From NCBI GenBank assembly GCA_037447605.1, contig CM074814.1, positions 2,813,210-2,842,155 of the forward strand: a stretch of DNA of 28,946 bases, given 5' to 3'. The notes beneath the pieces are model-generated. The model was given only the letters and a program-made list of their open reading frames with translations, was not told where the DNA came from and did no database searches. A program made the translations under genes and the position numbers. Below, piece after piece: positions 18,290 through 28,100 of the stretch. The DNA comes from Zygnema circumcarinatum (taxonomy: Eukaryota; Streptophyta; Zygnematophyceae; Zygnematales; Zygnemataceae). Each line of letters begins with the position of its first letter. Position 1 is the first letter of the stretch.

Positions 18290-19736
18290 ATGGGGAGCAC
18301 TGAAGATGAGAAGAGAGAAGGGAAGAAGGCGGTGCAGGACGAGCAGACGCAGCCTCCCCTGAGCAGCGATGAAGAGTTTGCAAAAGGGCTGCAGGTAGGC
18401 TTTTGCTTATCATATTCTAACAGCTTTATTTTTCTGCAATCGTAATGTTATACAGTATGTTGCTATTGGATTTTTAGGTCTTGGGGTTTGTGCTTGCTTG
18501 CGTGCTCGCAAAAAATGTTGTCGAACTGAAGGTGGGAAGAGTTTTTTTTAATTTTTCGCGCGAGTTTGGATGAAAAATGTATCGGCTTCACAATGTTTTT
18601 CTTAGGGTTTTTTTTTTTTTGCCTTCTCGTTTGCTGCAAGGTTGTGATCCTTTCAAAATATGTTCCTTCGAACGACTGGAAACAACATCTTTCCTTCATC
18701 ACTTTCTTATCGTATCACCTTTTGTCTCATCTCCCTCCCTCTCCCTCTCCCTTTCCCTTTCCCTCTCCCTCTCTATATGTCTGCAGGAAGCAGGAGAGGC
18801 AGAGCAGGAGTGGGCTTGGGTTCAGCCCCTCTCAACCTGTCCTCACTTGAACTCTGTCCCTCCCTTCAAGGGAGAGCTCCCAAGATTTGATACCCCTTGT
18901 GCAAGGTGCGTTCCTGCAGCTTTGAATCTCGCATCATCTTGCATTCATGTGTCATGAATTGACCTACCTCTGACTACTGCATGCAAAAATGTTTCTCTGC
19001 TCCACCAGTTGCGGAGACGGTAAGGAGAACTGGGTTTGTTTGGCCTGCAACACGGTGCAATGTGGGCGCTATCGCGGGGGACATATGATGGCTCACAACA
19101 AGGCGGAAGGGCATCCGCTAGCAATGGGCTTCAGGTGCGCTTCAGTTCCAATGAAACTTTAAACCTTAAACCTTAAACCCCCCCTCTCCCCCTCTCCCTC
19201 TCTCCTCCTCCCGCCACCCTCTCTCTCTCGCTTCCTTTTCCCCCACCTCCCCCACCCCTCGCCCCTCTCTCTCTCCCCCTCTCCCTCCCCCCCTTCCCCC
19301 TCCTCCCCCACTCCTTCCCCCTCGTCCGCCTCCCTCTCTCGCTCTCTCCCCCAACCCCTCCCACTTCCTTCCCCCCTCTTCCCCTCTCTCCGTCCGCCCC
19401 TTCCCGCTTCCCCCTTTACCCCCCTCCCCTCCCGCTTCCCTCGCTCCCTCCCCCCTCCCCCACACTCCCCGCCCATCACTCTCTTTCTCCTTCCCCCCTC
19501 CCCCTCCTCCCGTTTCCCCTCCCACTCTCTCCCTCCCTTCTCCCTCACGCCTCTACGTTTCTACGTCCCCTCGTTGGATGGACGCGTGCAGGGACCTGTC
19601 CGTATGGTGTTTTCCATGCTCGGCCTATCTGGATGCAGAAATAATCGCAGAATTGAACCCTTATCATGAAGCGCTACATGTGATGAAGTTCGGACAGGCC
19701 CCTCCTCGATCCCTTCAGCATAAACTGGGCGATTAG
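18290..19736 (+). CDS. Small stand-alone ZnF-UBP (ubiquitin-binding zinc finger) protein
   Basis: Join 18290-18394, 18787-18905, 19009-19134, 19592-19736; GT-AG and in phase, 164 residues. After an acidic, disordered N-terminus (1-43) comes one complete ZnF-UBP domain, about 51-150. All twelve candidate zinc ligands are present: C53, H55, C73, C76, C85, C88, C93, H100, H104, H110, C123, C126. GRYRGGHMMAH and LSVWCFPCSAYL keep the Arg95 and Trp122 equivalents that in HDAC6 and USP5 hold the free C-terminal Gly-Gly of ubiquitin. There is no deacetylase, peptidase or RING domain, so it may act as a ubiquitin-tail reader or adaptor. Intron 3 is filled with CT-rich sequence. It is divergent from the gene at 17298 and convergent with the oxygenase gene. 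Confidence 0.92.
19135..19591 (+). repeat. Intron 3 of the ZnF-UBP gene: CCCTCTCCC tract
   Basis: Bases 19175-19550 are nearly pure C/T on the plus strand, preceded by AAACCTTAAACCTTAAACCC at about 19160-19179. Three long overlapping minus-strand frames here are products of the purine-only strand. Confidence 0.75.
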
Positions 19737-19846
19737 GGTTTGATGAGTAGGAACGCGGCTTAGGTTTAGGGTTCAGGGACGTTCTTTAAAGCAGCAATGT
19801 TTGATGGAGTTCCTTGATGGCTGTTCTTGTCAATTTGTTCTGCCTT

Positions 19847-19899
<53 letters not shown>

Positions 19900-20332
19900 T
19901 TCTCAACACAGAAACTGCTCGGGATAGTTCGAATGGGACGAGTATCAGCAGATGGAAATTGTCGACAGATTGGAAGATGGGTTCCAGAAATACTTTGTAT
20001 GAGAATGTTCTTGAACCGAAGGGAGATCGTTTCTGTAAATTTGCAAAACACTGGTAAACAATATTTTGGGAAAACATCAATTACATGTTTACTATGCTCA
20101 AAACGTCAAACAGCTTGCTTGGATAGCCTTGGAACTTGTACTGCTTAATGTAAAAAACAAGACAAAACTTTATCTGGAGACTCCACGAAACTGAACTACG
20201 CTTCAAATTGCATGTCCTGAACCCTACTTCACTCCTTCAGGTCCTTCAAAACAATGTTGTTGTCAACTGTACAAAGTGGCGAAAACCCCTAAAAACCCTA
20301 AAAGCTCTACAGGCATTCCACCACGGCGTGGC
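19737..20332. other. Convergent 3' spacer with a (TC)n microsatellite
   Basis: (TC)n runs from about 19850 to 19896. It lies between the stop of the ZnF-UBP gene (19736) and that of the oxygenase gene (20333) and should hold both 3' UTRs. The 115-residue plus frame across it contains poly-Ser-Leu from the repeat and no domain. Confidence 0.55.
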
Positions 20333-22878
20333 TCACACACGGTTGGATTGCCTTCCCTCAGCGCCGTAGTACTGCCTCGTGGTTTCCTTCGAAAACTCAG
20401 CAAAGGTATTTCCTTCCTTCCATCTTCCGGCTAAAGGAGGAACAACATCTTCCAAAGCTGCCTCGCGGTTGAACATGTTTTCTTGCCTCTTGATTAAGTC
20501 AATCTGATGACTTTTCCCACCACTTGGTCTCTCCTTCTCCTTCTCCTCCCCCTCCCCCTCCCCCTCCCCCTCTCCTCCCTTCTCCTCTCTCACCGACTCC
20601 CGGTTGGACATAATGGCATTTGAAGCAGGACCTTTCCCTGATACAGTCTTCTCGCGTCTACAAAGGGAGTCCTTTTTGTCGCTTATATCCTCACTAACTA
20701 AAGCCACTTCTGAAACTCCCTTCTCCGAGAAACTCATCTTTGATAAACTCGTTTCTGAAAAACTCGCTTCAGGAGACCGCATTTCTGAACACCCCCGTTG
20801 AAAAAAAACCCGGTTTTCCCTTCCCACTTTGACGCCTTCAAGCACATCCTTTCTGCTGAAGGAAGGCGGAGGGTAAAGAGAAGCACCCCACGACGGTTGC
20901 ATGAATACCACAAACATCTCTCTACTTACCTCTTCCGTCCCACTCTCTACTGGTCTCAGCACACAATGAGGAGCTGCTCTCAACAGACCTCCTGAAAGAA
21001 TCTGAGCCGCTTCACCCACCTGAATAGCGACACAGCCGAGAGGAATCTCCATACTCACTTTCATTCCCGTCCTTTGGTGCAAAACCTGAAGGCCAGAAAC
21101 TGCATCCCCTCCCTCTAATTCAATTCCCCCCAATCTCTCTCCCTCGGTCGGTCGGTCTCCCTCGGTCCTTCCCTCTCCCAATTCCTTCCTAACTTTCCTG
21201 CACCTCCCCGCTTCCCCTCCCTCTCCCACTCCTTCTGCCTCTCTGTCCCTGCATTCAGGACCCAAGTAGACGGGACTTGTGAGAGCGGTAAGGAGCCCAT
21301 AATCAAAATGCCATTGCTGCCAAAAAGGACCCAAGTCAGGCGGCTCGACAAGAACCTTCCTTCCTGTGGAAAGTTCTGCTCTTTCCTCCCTCTCTTCCCG
21401 TTCTTTGACTGAATCTACACTACGGCAACCTTCACAGTTTTGACGCCTTACACTGCCTTTAGGGTTATCAAAACTGTTGTTGGGGATTTCAGGGTTTCTA
21501 ACTTTTTGAGAAATGCTGTCAGCCTTAATACTTTTACCCTCCTTCCTCTTCACCCGCTTAGCTTCAATTTCCCTCCATTCCCTCCTCGCATGGTAGTGAA
21601 TAAGCCTTCCTTTCGCACCACCTGCATCAGACATGGCCTTCTCAATCTCAACCCCATTTCCCAACCCCATATCACAAATTCGAGCGACTAGTAGACACAC
21701 ATCTATCAATTCCGTTCCCAACTGCCGAAAGAGAGAACCAAGACCTAGAAAATTCTCATTCCTTCCGTTTCCCTTCCATGCATTTCCTGCAGCAGTTGTG
21801 TCGGTAAATCCAACTTTCTTGCAATCGACAATAAAACGTGAATCTCCTCTATTGGCTGCGGACGGAGGGGAGGTCTCTGATTGGTCGCCTTCAACTGTCA
21901 GCCCTTCGACTGAAGAGACTTTCTCCGTGCGATGTTCCATAGGAGGTTGTTCTGAAAATTGCAGTTGAGCAGCATATGAAGAAACACTACGGTGGGGGTC
22001 CTTTGAAGGAAGATCTGAACCCAAACCATGTACCTGCAGAGAAAGGTTTTAAGATCAAGATGCCACGTTAACTTAGAGATGAATTAGGCGAGAGAAGGAG
22101 ATAGTATTAGAGTTAAAGTTTGATGCTTAGATTGAGCTTTAGTGTTGGGGACGATGGAAACATAAGGAATATTGCCCTACGTTTGAGAAATCCATCACCT
22201 TTGGTAGGCTTGAGATGTGTGATCTATGAAGAGAGCTTCCACAATAGCTATTAGAGATACACAAAACGATAATCACACATCCATTGTTTTTCATTGTAAG
22301 AAATGGAAAAGCGACAAGTTTTGATTGTGCATCCTCTCATTGCTAGCATTATCCTAACCCAAACCTTAATTCTACCCGTGAATTACATGCTAGCCTTTCC
22401 TTAGAAACACACTCATAAATCTAGCTCTAATCTAACGCCAACCATTCCTCTAACCCTAACCCTAACCCTAACCATTCCCCTAACCCTAACCCTAACCCTA
22501 ACCCTAACCCTAACCCTAACCCTAACCCTAACTCACCTTGAGCACCTTCGACCTCTCCGAATGATCCATGAGAGCCAGCTCCCTCGCCATCGGCAACAGC
22601 TGTCGCCGCAGCTCTTCGACACGTGGCACCCCTTCCACCGCCAGAATGCCCGCCCCCTCCCTCCCTAATGCCGAGACGACCCTCCGTACCGCATCCTCCG
22701 TAGCCGAGGAGGGGTCCCTCCGGGCCATGGCTGCCGCCGTGAGGACGGCGGCATAGGGGAGGATTTCAAGCTGGAGAGACGCATTTTTAGGGTTGGCAGG
22801 CAGCATTCCTGCTGAGGGTGGGGCTCTAACAGAAGCTGCAGGGTTCAGGGTTTCAGATTTCTTGAGTCTTTCCTCCAT
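20333..22878 (-). CDS. 2-oxoglutarate/Fe(II)-dependent oxygenase-like protein with large insertions
   Basis: Join on the minus strand: 22878-22537 and 22033-20333; GT-AG, phase 0, 680 residues. The N-terminal part (1-135), including LLPMARELALMDHSERSKVLK and GLGSDLPSKDPHRSVSSYA, resembles uncharacterised plant isopenicillin-N-synthase-like proteins. The core has WHFDYGLLTALTSPVYL with the iron-binding H356-x-D358, MKVSMEIPLGCVAIQVGEAAQILSGGLLRAAPHCV with the distal His470, and SREMFVVFMQP with Arg485 as a possible 2-oxoglutarate ligand. The conserved C-terminal block VPPLAGRWKEG...FAEFSKETTRQYYG (about 645-670) is split from the core by about 145 low-complexity residues (SFSE-type repeats, then GEGEGE). 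Shorter inserts lie at about 265-340 and 373-420. The substrate is unknown. All visible iron ligands are intact. The inserts could be real, an exitron, or unspliced introns. Confidence 0.82.
22034..22536 (-). other. Single intron of the oxygenase-like gene
   Basis: The donor is GTGAG at 22536-22532 and the acceptor is CTCTGCAG ending at 22034, set by the family sequence KVLK-VHGLGSD. It contains the telomere-type repeat array at its 5' end and otherwise unremarkable sequence. Confidence 0.85.
22450..22532. repeat. Interstitial telomere-type array (CCCTAA)n
   Basis: About 3.5 copies at 22451-22472, then an interruption, then about 8.5 copies at 22481-22532. The unit is six bases (TTAGGG on the minus strand), unlike the seven-base TTTAGGG usual in plants. 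The array starts right after the first five intron bases of the oxygenase-like gene. Confidence 0.95.
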
Positions 22879-23408
22879 ATGTCTTAAAAAACCTCAAACC
22901 CTAAAACCCCCAACCCTAAAAACCCCAACAAAAAACCTAAAGAACTGAATGGCAAGTCAATGAAGCTGTGTCTGTCAGTGACTCAGTGCGCACTCCGCAG
23001 GGAGACGCTACATGTGCGCCGTTCTGAGAGGCGTCTAACGAGAAACTGGAACTGGACCGGAACTGCGACAGCAGCTGTTATACATTACGGGAATCGTGTC
23101 GTGTGGCGACAAAATGGCACCGACACCAGCTCGCCTCGCGATTGGCCACGCGAATTTATTTGTATGTCCGCACTTGCCAATCGGCGGCTGAGAGCCGTTG
23201 GATCAAGCACACGCCTTCGAGATTGGCGATTTCCCATCGTTGGATGAAGTAACGACGAGCCTCAGCCGTCGGATGACTTCTCGTCGCCTTTTTTCTCCAT
23301 CGCAAATTTTTGGCCTGAAACTTGTCCAATCGAGACGCACCAAGTCAGCAATTCGCCTACGTGGCATCTTCCCATTGGTCGAGTTTCAGTTTGCTACATG
23401 AAGAAGGG
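22879..23408. promoter_or_regulatory. Upstream region of the oxygenase-like gene with telo-boxes
   Basis: CAAACCCTAAAA at 22895-22906 and CAACCCTAAA at 22911-22920 lie 17-42 bp before the ATG at 22878. Bases 23100-23400 show several CGATTGGC/CCAATCG words but no coding signal. Confidence 0.5.
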
Positions 23409-24370
23409 ATCGTACGGCACTCTGGCGATATTTCGTACATGTGAATATACGTCCGTACAATTCAAGATCGTACGGTTCCGATAAATCTGTAAGGCAGACG
23501 TACAGGGCTCTTCAAATAGGGGAGATCCCCTAAATATCGTAAATAGCTTATTTATGTAAGATTTTGAGATTAGTTTACGTGATTTCAACTTAAATACCAC
23601 ACAAGCCCCAAAAAAACATTTTTTTGGTTAAAAACAAAAGGAAATGAATTGCATTTGCAACCACGATAGCAATGATGTATATAAACTTTACTTGTTGATA
23701 TAACAACACGGCTTTAGAAACTGGTGCAACCTCTTCGACTCTTATAGATTGGTAAATTTTACCAATCAATTAGAACAACTGTGCATTTGGCAATCACAAC
23801 ATATAGTTGCTTATTCAAAAACCCAATTGCACGGAAACTTTGTAGATCCAATCCTAAGCTCTCTATTTCCTTTTCCATCCATCATTAATTACTCCAAGTA
23901 TCACTTTAGAATCCATCATAGTCTTGAAATTTCCTCNNNNNNNNNNAAATGAAATGAAAAATGGTCTCACTCCCTTAGGAGTTTTAGGCTGAACAAGACA
24001 ACTATAGAAGTGATGCAAACTACTCAAAGAGACCCTCGAAAAGCGGTCAAACTATCAAACTGTTTGCAGTGAAGAATGCCTTCCAATGAAAAGTCTGTCA
24101 ACCTCTTTCGACACTCGTCTTTCTCCCATCCAATTACTGAAAAATCAAACTCGACGATAGCAGTGTTGGGAAATGATGAACGTCCGTACGTGCACGGTTT
24201 TGTCCGTACAGTCCATATTTACGTGTTTTTACAAAACCAAGTTAGGGGACAGTCCCCTATCTTAAGCCGAAATCCCCTATTTGAAGAGCCCTGCAGACGT
24301 ACCAATGCCGTACACATGGTACAAATTTCTGATATCCGTACCATACTTTTGTGACCGATATGTACGGTAA
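23409..24370. mobile_element. Inverted-repeat (MITE-like or gutted DNA transposon) element containing the gap
   Basis: An exact 21-base inverted match joins 23503-23523 and 24273-24293 (core GGGCTCTTCAAATAGGGG). Flanking similarity extends outward: GTACGG....GTA blocks at about 23470-23491 and, inverted, at about 24313-24340. Just inside each core is a short palindrome of the TAGGGGA/TCCCCTA kind (23517-23532 and 24243-24259). ACGTAC/CGTACG-type words are concentrated in both ends, as subterminal transposase-binding repeats often are. The interior is AT-rich, has no recognised transposase, and includes ten Ns at 23937-23946. The outer boundaries are approximate; no target-site duplication could be fixed. 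Confidence 0.6.
23937..23946. other. Assembly gap (10 Ns)
   Basis: Ten consecutive undetermined bases, probably a scaffold gap of nominal length. The true distance between its sides is unknown, so part of the inverted-repeat element may be missing. Confidence 0.99.
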
Positions 24371-24389
24371 CTTCCTCGATAAAGTCACG

Positions 24390-25166
24390 TCGATTTTTAG
24401 GGTTCCGTCGCCTGCATCTTGAACTATAGAGGGATGGGTTCTGAGGGAGCTGCTCTGCCCGTCATGGCTGCCCCCTCCTGTCTGTGATGTGATGGGACAT
24501 ATCATACCATACCCATATCATACAGATTCGTGCCGTATTGTATCAGACCGGGAATCCTAAAGGGACCCGTGGATTACAGATTGAAGCCTGCATTAGGAGA
24601 GTGTGAGCGAGCTTCAGGCGCTAAGCAGCGTGCATTCAAGGTGGGAATTTGCCTGTTTTCCTTCAATTTCGATGATTTTGTGCGTATTTTATCGTTGGAG
24701 AGGTTTGCAAATGTTAGCATTGCTGTCCGCGAGTGATGTGGAGATGGGCCATGAGAGCAGGTTCTTCATGTTGCAGATTATGTTTCAAACAAGGGTTTCC
24801 ATGCGTTGGCTCTATATGCTTGATCAGCTGCGCAGTTTTATAGTTTGCAGCTGTACGGGCTGCATAGATGCGTGGAGACTCAACCCTTGCTGGCTGAATT
24901 CAATTCAAATAAAACAGCTCAATTCAGATGTGTTCGCTTTCTGGTTTCGGAAGCTTTTGAATTCCTGACGTCTTTCTGTTCAATGTCAACTGTCTGAATG
25001 GTTGTTTAAGTGGTTTTCAGAAAGTAGAAAACGTACTGCTCGATGAATTTGCAAAGCTTGAAACCCCAAATTCTGCAAATTTGACAGCTCGTTTTAGTTT
25101 ATTTTTCTTTCGCAGGAATAACATAGCTTGTGCGTAAGATGCCCTCCCGGGATTAAAGCAGCTCAA
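24390..25166 (+). promoter_or_regulatory. Promoter, probable 5' UTR exon and leader intron of the NUMOD3 gene
   Basis: TTTTTAGGGTT at 24394-24404 is a telo-box in reverse. A donor (CAAG then GTGGGA) at 24641 and an acceptor (TTTCGCAG) ending at 25115 suggest a 475-base leader intron. The second leader part begins at 25116 and runs to the ATG at 25167. Several frames across the leader have no recognised domain. Confidence 0.4.
25139..25156 (+). CDS. Upstream ORF of five codons in the NUMOD3 gene leader
   Basis: ATG CCC TCC CGG GAT TAA would be read as MPSRD. It ends 10 bases before the main ATG at 25167 and is in a different frame. If the leader is spliced as proposed, it is the first ATG after the acceptor and could lower translation of the main frame. 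Confidence 0.4.
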   Translation: MPSRD

Positions 25167-28100
25167 ATGATCTCGATAAAGTTAACCTTATCGCCTTTAC
25201 CTGCGCGGCTTCGACCTCGGGGGAAATGTTATGAAGAAGCTTCCCATGGCTCGAGCTTTAAAAGGGACCAATCAAGCAGTCCCATTACACGTGTGAAGCT
25301 GCGCTGCCCTTTGCGATACAAGGAGGCCCAATTTCGTCTTAATTCGGTGCGGCCTCGGGTGTGTCCATGCCACACCGTTCCGTTTTTCATTATCCCCCAC
25401 GTTATAAGGTCGAGCTCTGCAGGAAATGGCAGTTCTGTCGTTGAACTGAATGGGGTCCAACGGAACGGAGTTCACGTAAGTGGAGTTTTGGCCACAGCAT
25501 TTCTTGAGCCTGTTGAAGTGAGGTATCCCAACGGAACGGCAACAGTGGCATCAGCAGAGAACGGCGGTGAGGAGAATAACCACATCAAGAATGATGGGGA
25601 TAACGACTTAGCAGGAGGGGGAGGTAGTGTCATCGAACAGGGAAGTTTGTCAAAGGTTGGGGATGTTTTGTCAGCCAAGGAAGTGGAGAGGAGGAGTAAG
25701 ATTAGTGTAGCCAACTCCGGGCGAGTTCCATGGAACAAGGGGCGCAAATGGAGTCCCGGTAAGCATTTGTGTTTTGGTAACCCTGTCCAGTGATGATTGC
25801 TGTTTAAGATGCACACTCCCCCTTATCTCCCCTTTCCTCCCCTCTCCCCCTCCCCCTCCCCCTCCCCCTCCCCTCCCCTCCCCCACCCTCCCTCCCCCTC
25901 CCTCCCCCTCCCGCCTCTCCCTCCCGCCCCTCCCTCCCGCCCTTCATCCACCATTGGGCAAAAAATTCGTGGGAATTTGTACGAGGGCTGTTACGTCCGT
26001 TGTTTGGGCATTGCGGAGAGAAACTGTGAGAGGAGTCCATTCTATGCACGCGTGCCGTAAACATGAGTCATGGAGTCTCCACTCTCGGTCTTCCTACTCT
26101 GCCCCCCTTTCTCCTTTCTCTCGCTGCTCTCTTCAAACTCCTTTTCTCGTCTTTCTTTCTCTCTCCTTACCTCCCCTTTCCCGCCCCGCTCCTCCTATAT
26201 TCCTTTAGTGAGAGTGTGCGAAATTCGCGTTCGCCTTGTTCTTTTCCTTCTTAGAATGGGGACATAGTTGTGCTTTTTTTGGTGATTGAACCATCTTCTG
26301 ATGTGGATGCATTGTACAATGCATCTTGTGGGAGCAGAAATGAGAGCAAAAATCAAGGAGAGAACGTTGACAGTTATGAACGACCCCGAGGTTAGTGAGT
26401 GGAGGAATCATATTGACTGGATAGAAATGATTGAATAAAAAAAAAAAAAAAAAAGCTGGTTGTGATGAACATCCACTTGCAGGAGATAATGTTTTGGGTT
26501 GGTGTCTGACCTTCTGCCTATGAAGGGGGTTAGGGTTTCAAAATTCTCAAACCAACTAATGACTTTCTTCTTGCCATTATTTTCCTCGCCAACAATTTTG
26601 TGAAGCCTTGGACCATTGCTGACATTCGAACATGAGTGGCTCTGCAGATGAGAGAAAAACTCCGATCTATGAACTACAGCAGACAACGGAAGTAGGATGC
26701 CATGGAACCTCTCCCCTTCTGTAACAGAGGAACACATATTTTACGCTTTCAATTTTACCATTGGTGTTTGTACAGCCTGTTTGATGTGAAGTTCTGATCT
26801 ATAGGGTCATAATCAGATTTTAATCCAAACTTAAAATCCTAAAGCCTTAAAACATTTGATTCTAAACCGGGTCATTGTGTGTGAAACTGGCTTCGTTTTG
26901 CATGTAAAGACCTAGTGATGAAGCAAAGGAGAAAATCCGTCAAGCTATGCAACCCCATTTAGAGGCGCGAAGGGCAGCTCAGGCTAACTTTATGGTCCTT
27001 TCCCGCCTTTGGAAAGCAGCCATAGCCGAACATGCAAGGCTAGGGGGACCCGGAGAGCAGGAGTTGGAGTGGAGAGGGAAAAGGACTATTCTGCCAGTGA
27101 GAGAGCCGGAAATTAGAAGTAATATAGGAGATGATAATAGTCCTCGAAAAATTGTCAAAAGGGCGGCGAGAACTGACGAGCATCGAAAGAAGATTGCAGA
27201 TGCAATCAAAGCGAAGTGGGGTGATCCGGTAAGTGCTTAAAGAGATGGTGGAAAGTGGAGAGGGAGGGGAAGAGTGGGATTGATATGTAGCACTTTGTTG
27301 GACTTTATTGTGGTGGGAACGAGCGAGAGGATGCCCTTTTCCAGTTCCTAGACTCTGTTTTTGTCTTGTTGACATCTCAGTGATATGCCATGATATGATG
27401 CAACATCACATGACATCGCAAAACATGGGTCTGAATCGCTTTTCCATAATATAACTAGCCAGCACTCATCACCATCAATCAGAGGCAAACTTAGGACAGT
27501 ATACAGAAGAGCGTTTGTGCAGCAGGGACTTACCTATTGCGAGTTCTGAAATGTTCTGCAGGAATATCGCGCCAAGGTAGGAGAAGCCATGATTAAGGTA
27601 GCACAGAATAGGGTCCCACGCACAGTAAAAGAGAGAGGTCCTTCTACTCCGAGGGTGAGAAAGGTGAAGGCAGTAGCGACTCGGAAACCAAGAAGCACAG
27701 CAAAGAGGAAGGTAGCTTCTGATATGGATGCCCAAGCAACCATAGATGAAGAGATAGTAGAAGAGGGGCCTCCTGTAACCCCAGATCCGGAGTTTTTGGC
27801 TGCAGTAATGGGGTCTACAGGGGATGTAGATGTAGGAGAGGGAGAGAGGAAGAAAGTCCTCGTGAAGAGGGTTCAGATTGTGAGTAGGAGAGGTGGGTCA
27901 GAGAGAGTGGGATCAGGGGAGGACGAGAAGAGAGAGAGTGGAGGAGTGACAGCGGAGGAGTTGGACGAGGGGGCAAGGAAAGGCGGTTTGGGGAATGAGC
28001 CTAAAGGAGTAGAGCTGGGAGGTGGAGTGGAGGGAAGTACGCAACAGGGAGGGCTATTGGACCATATCTTTAGGATGCATGAGAAGACACGGCTGGTGGA

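Noticed and set aside
19159-19548. Three overlapping Gly/Arg/Glu-rich minus-strand ORFs
   Set aside because: They lie in the CT-rich intron 3 of the ZnF-UBP gene, whose splice phases are exact.
19801-20148. 115-residue plus-strand ORF after the ZnF-UBP gene, with an acceptor-like CAACACAG
   Set aside because: It contains a (TC)n translation and no domain; an alternative 3' exon cannot be excluded but is unsupported.
22450-22532. Telomere repeats as evidence of a chromosome end
   Set aside because: The array is short and flanked by exons of one gene on both sides, so it is interstitial.
23749-24354. Short plus-strand ORFs inside the inverted-repeat element as transposase remnants
   Set aside because: No DDE-type or other transposase motif could be recognised, and the gap interrupts the region.
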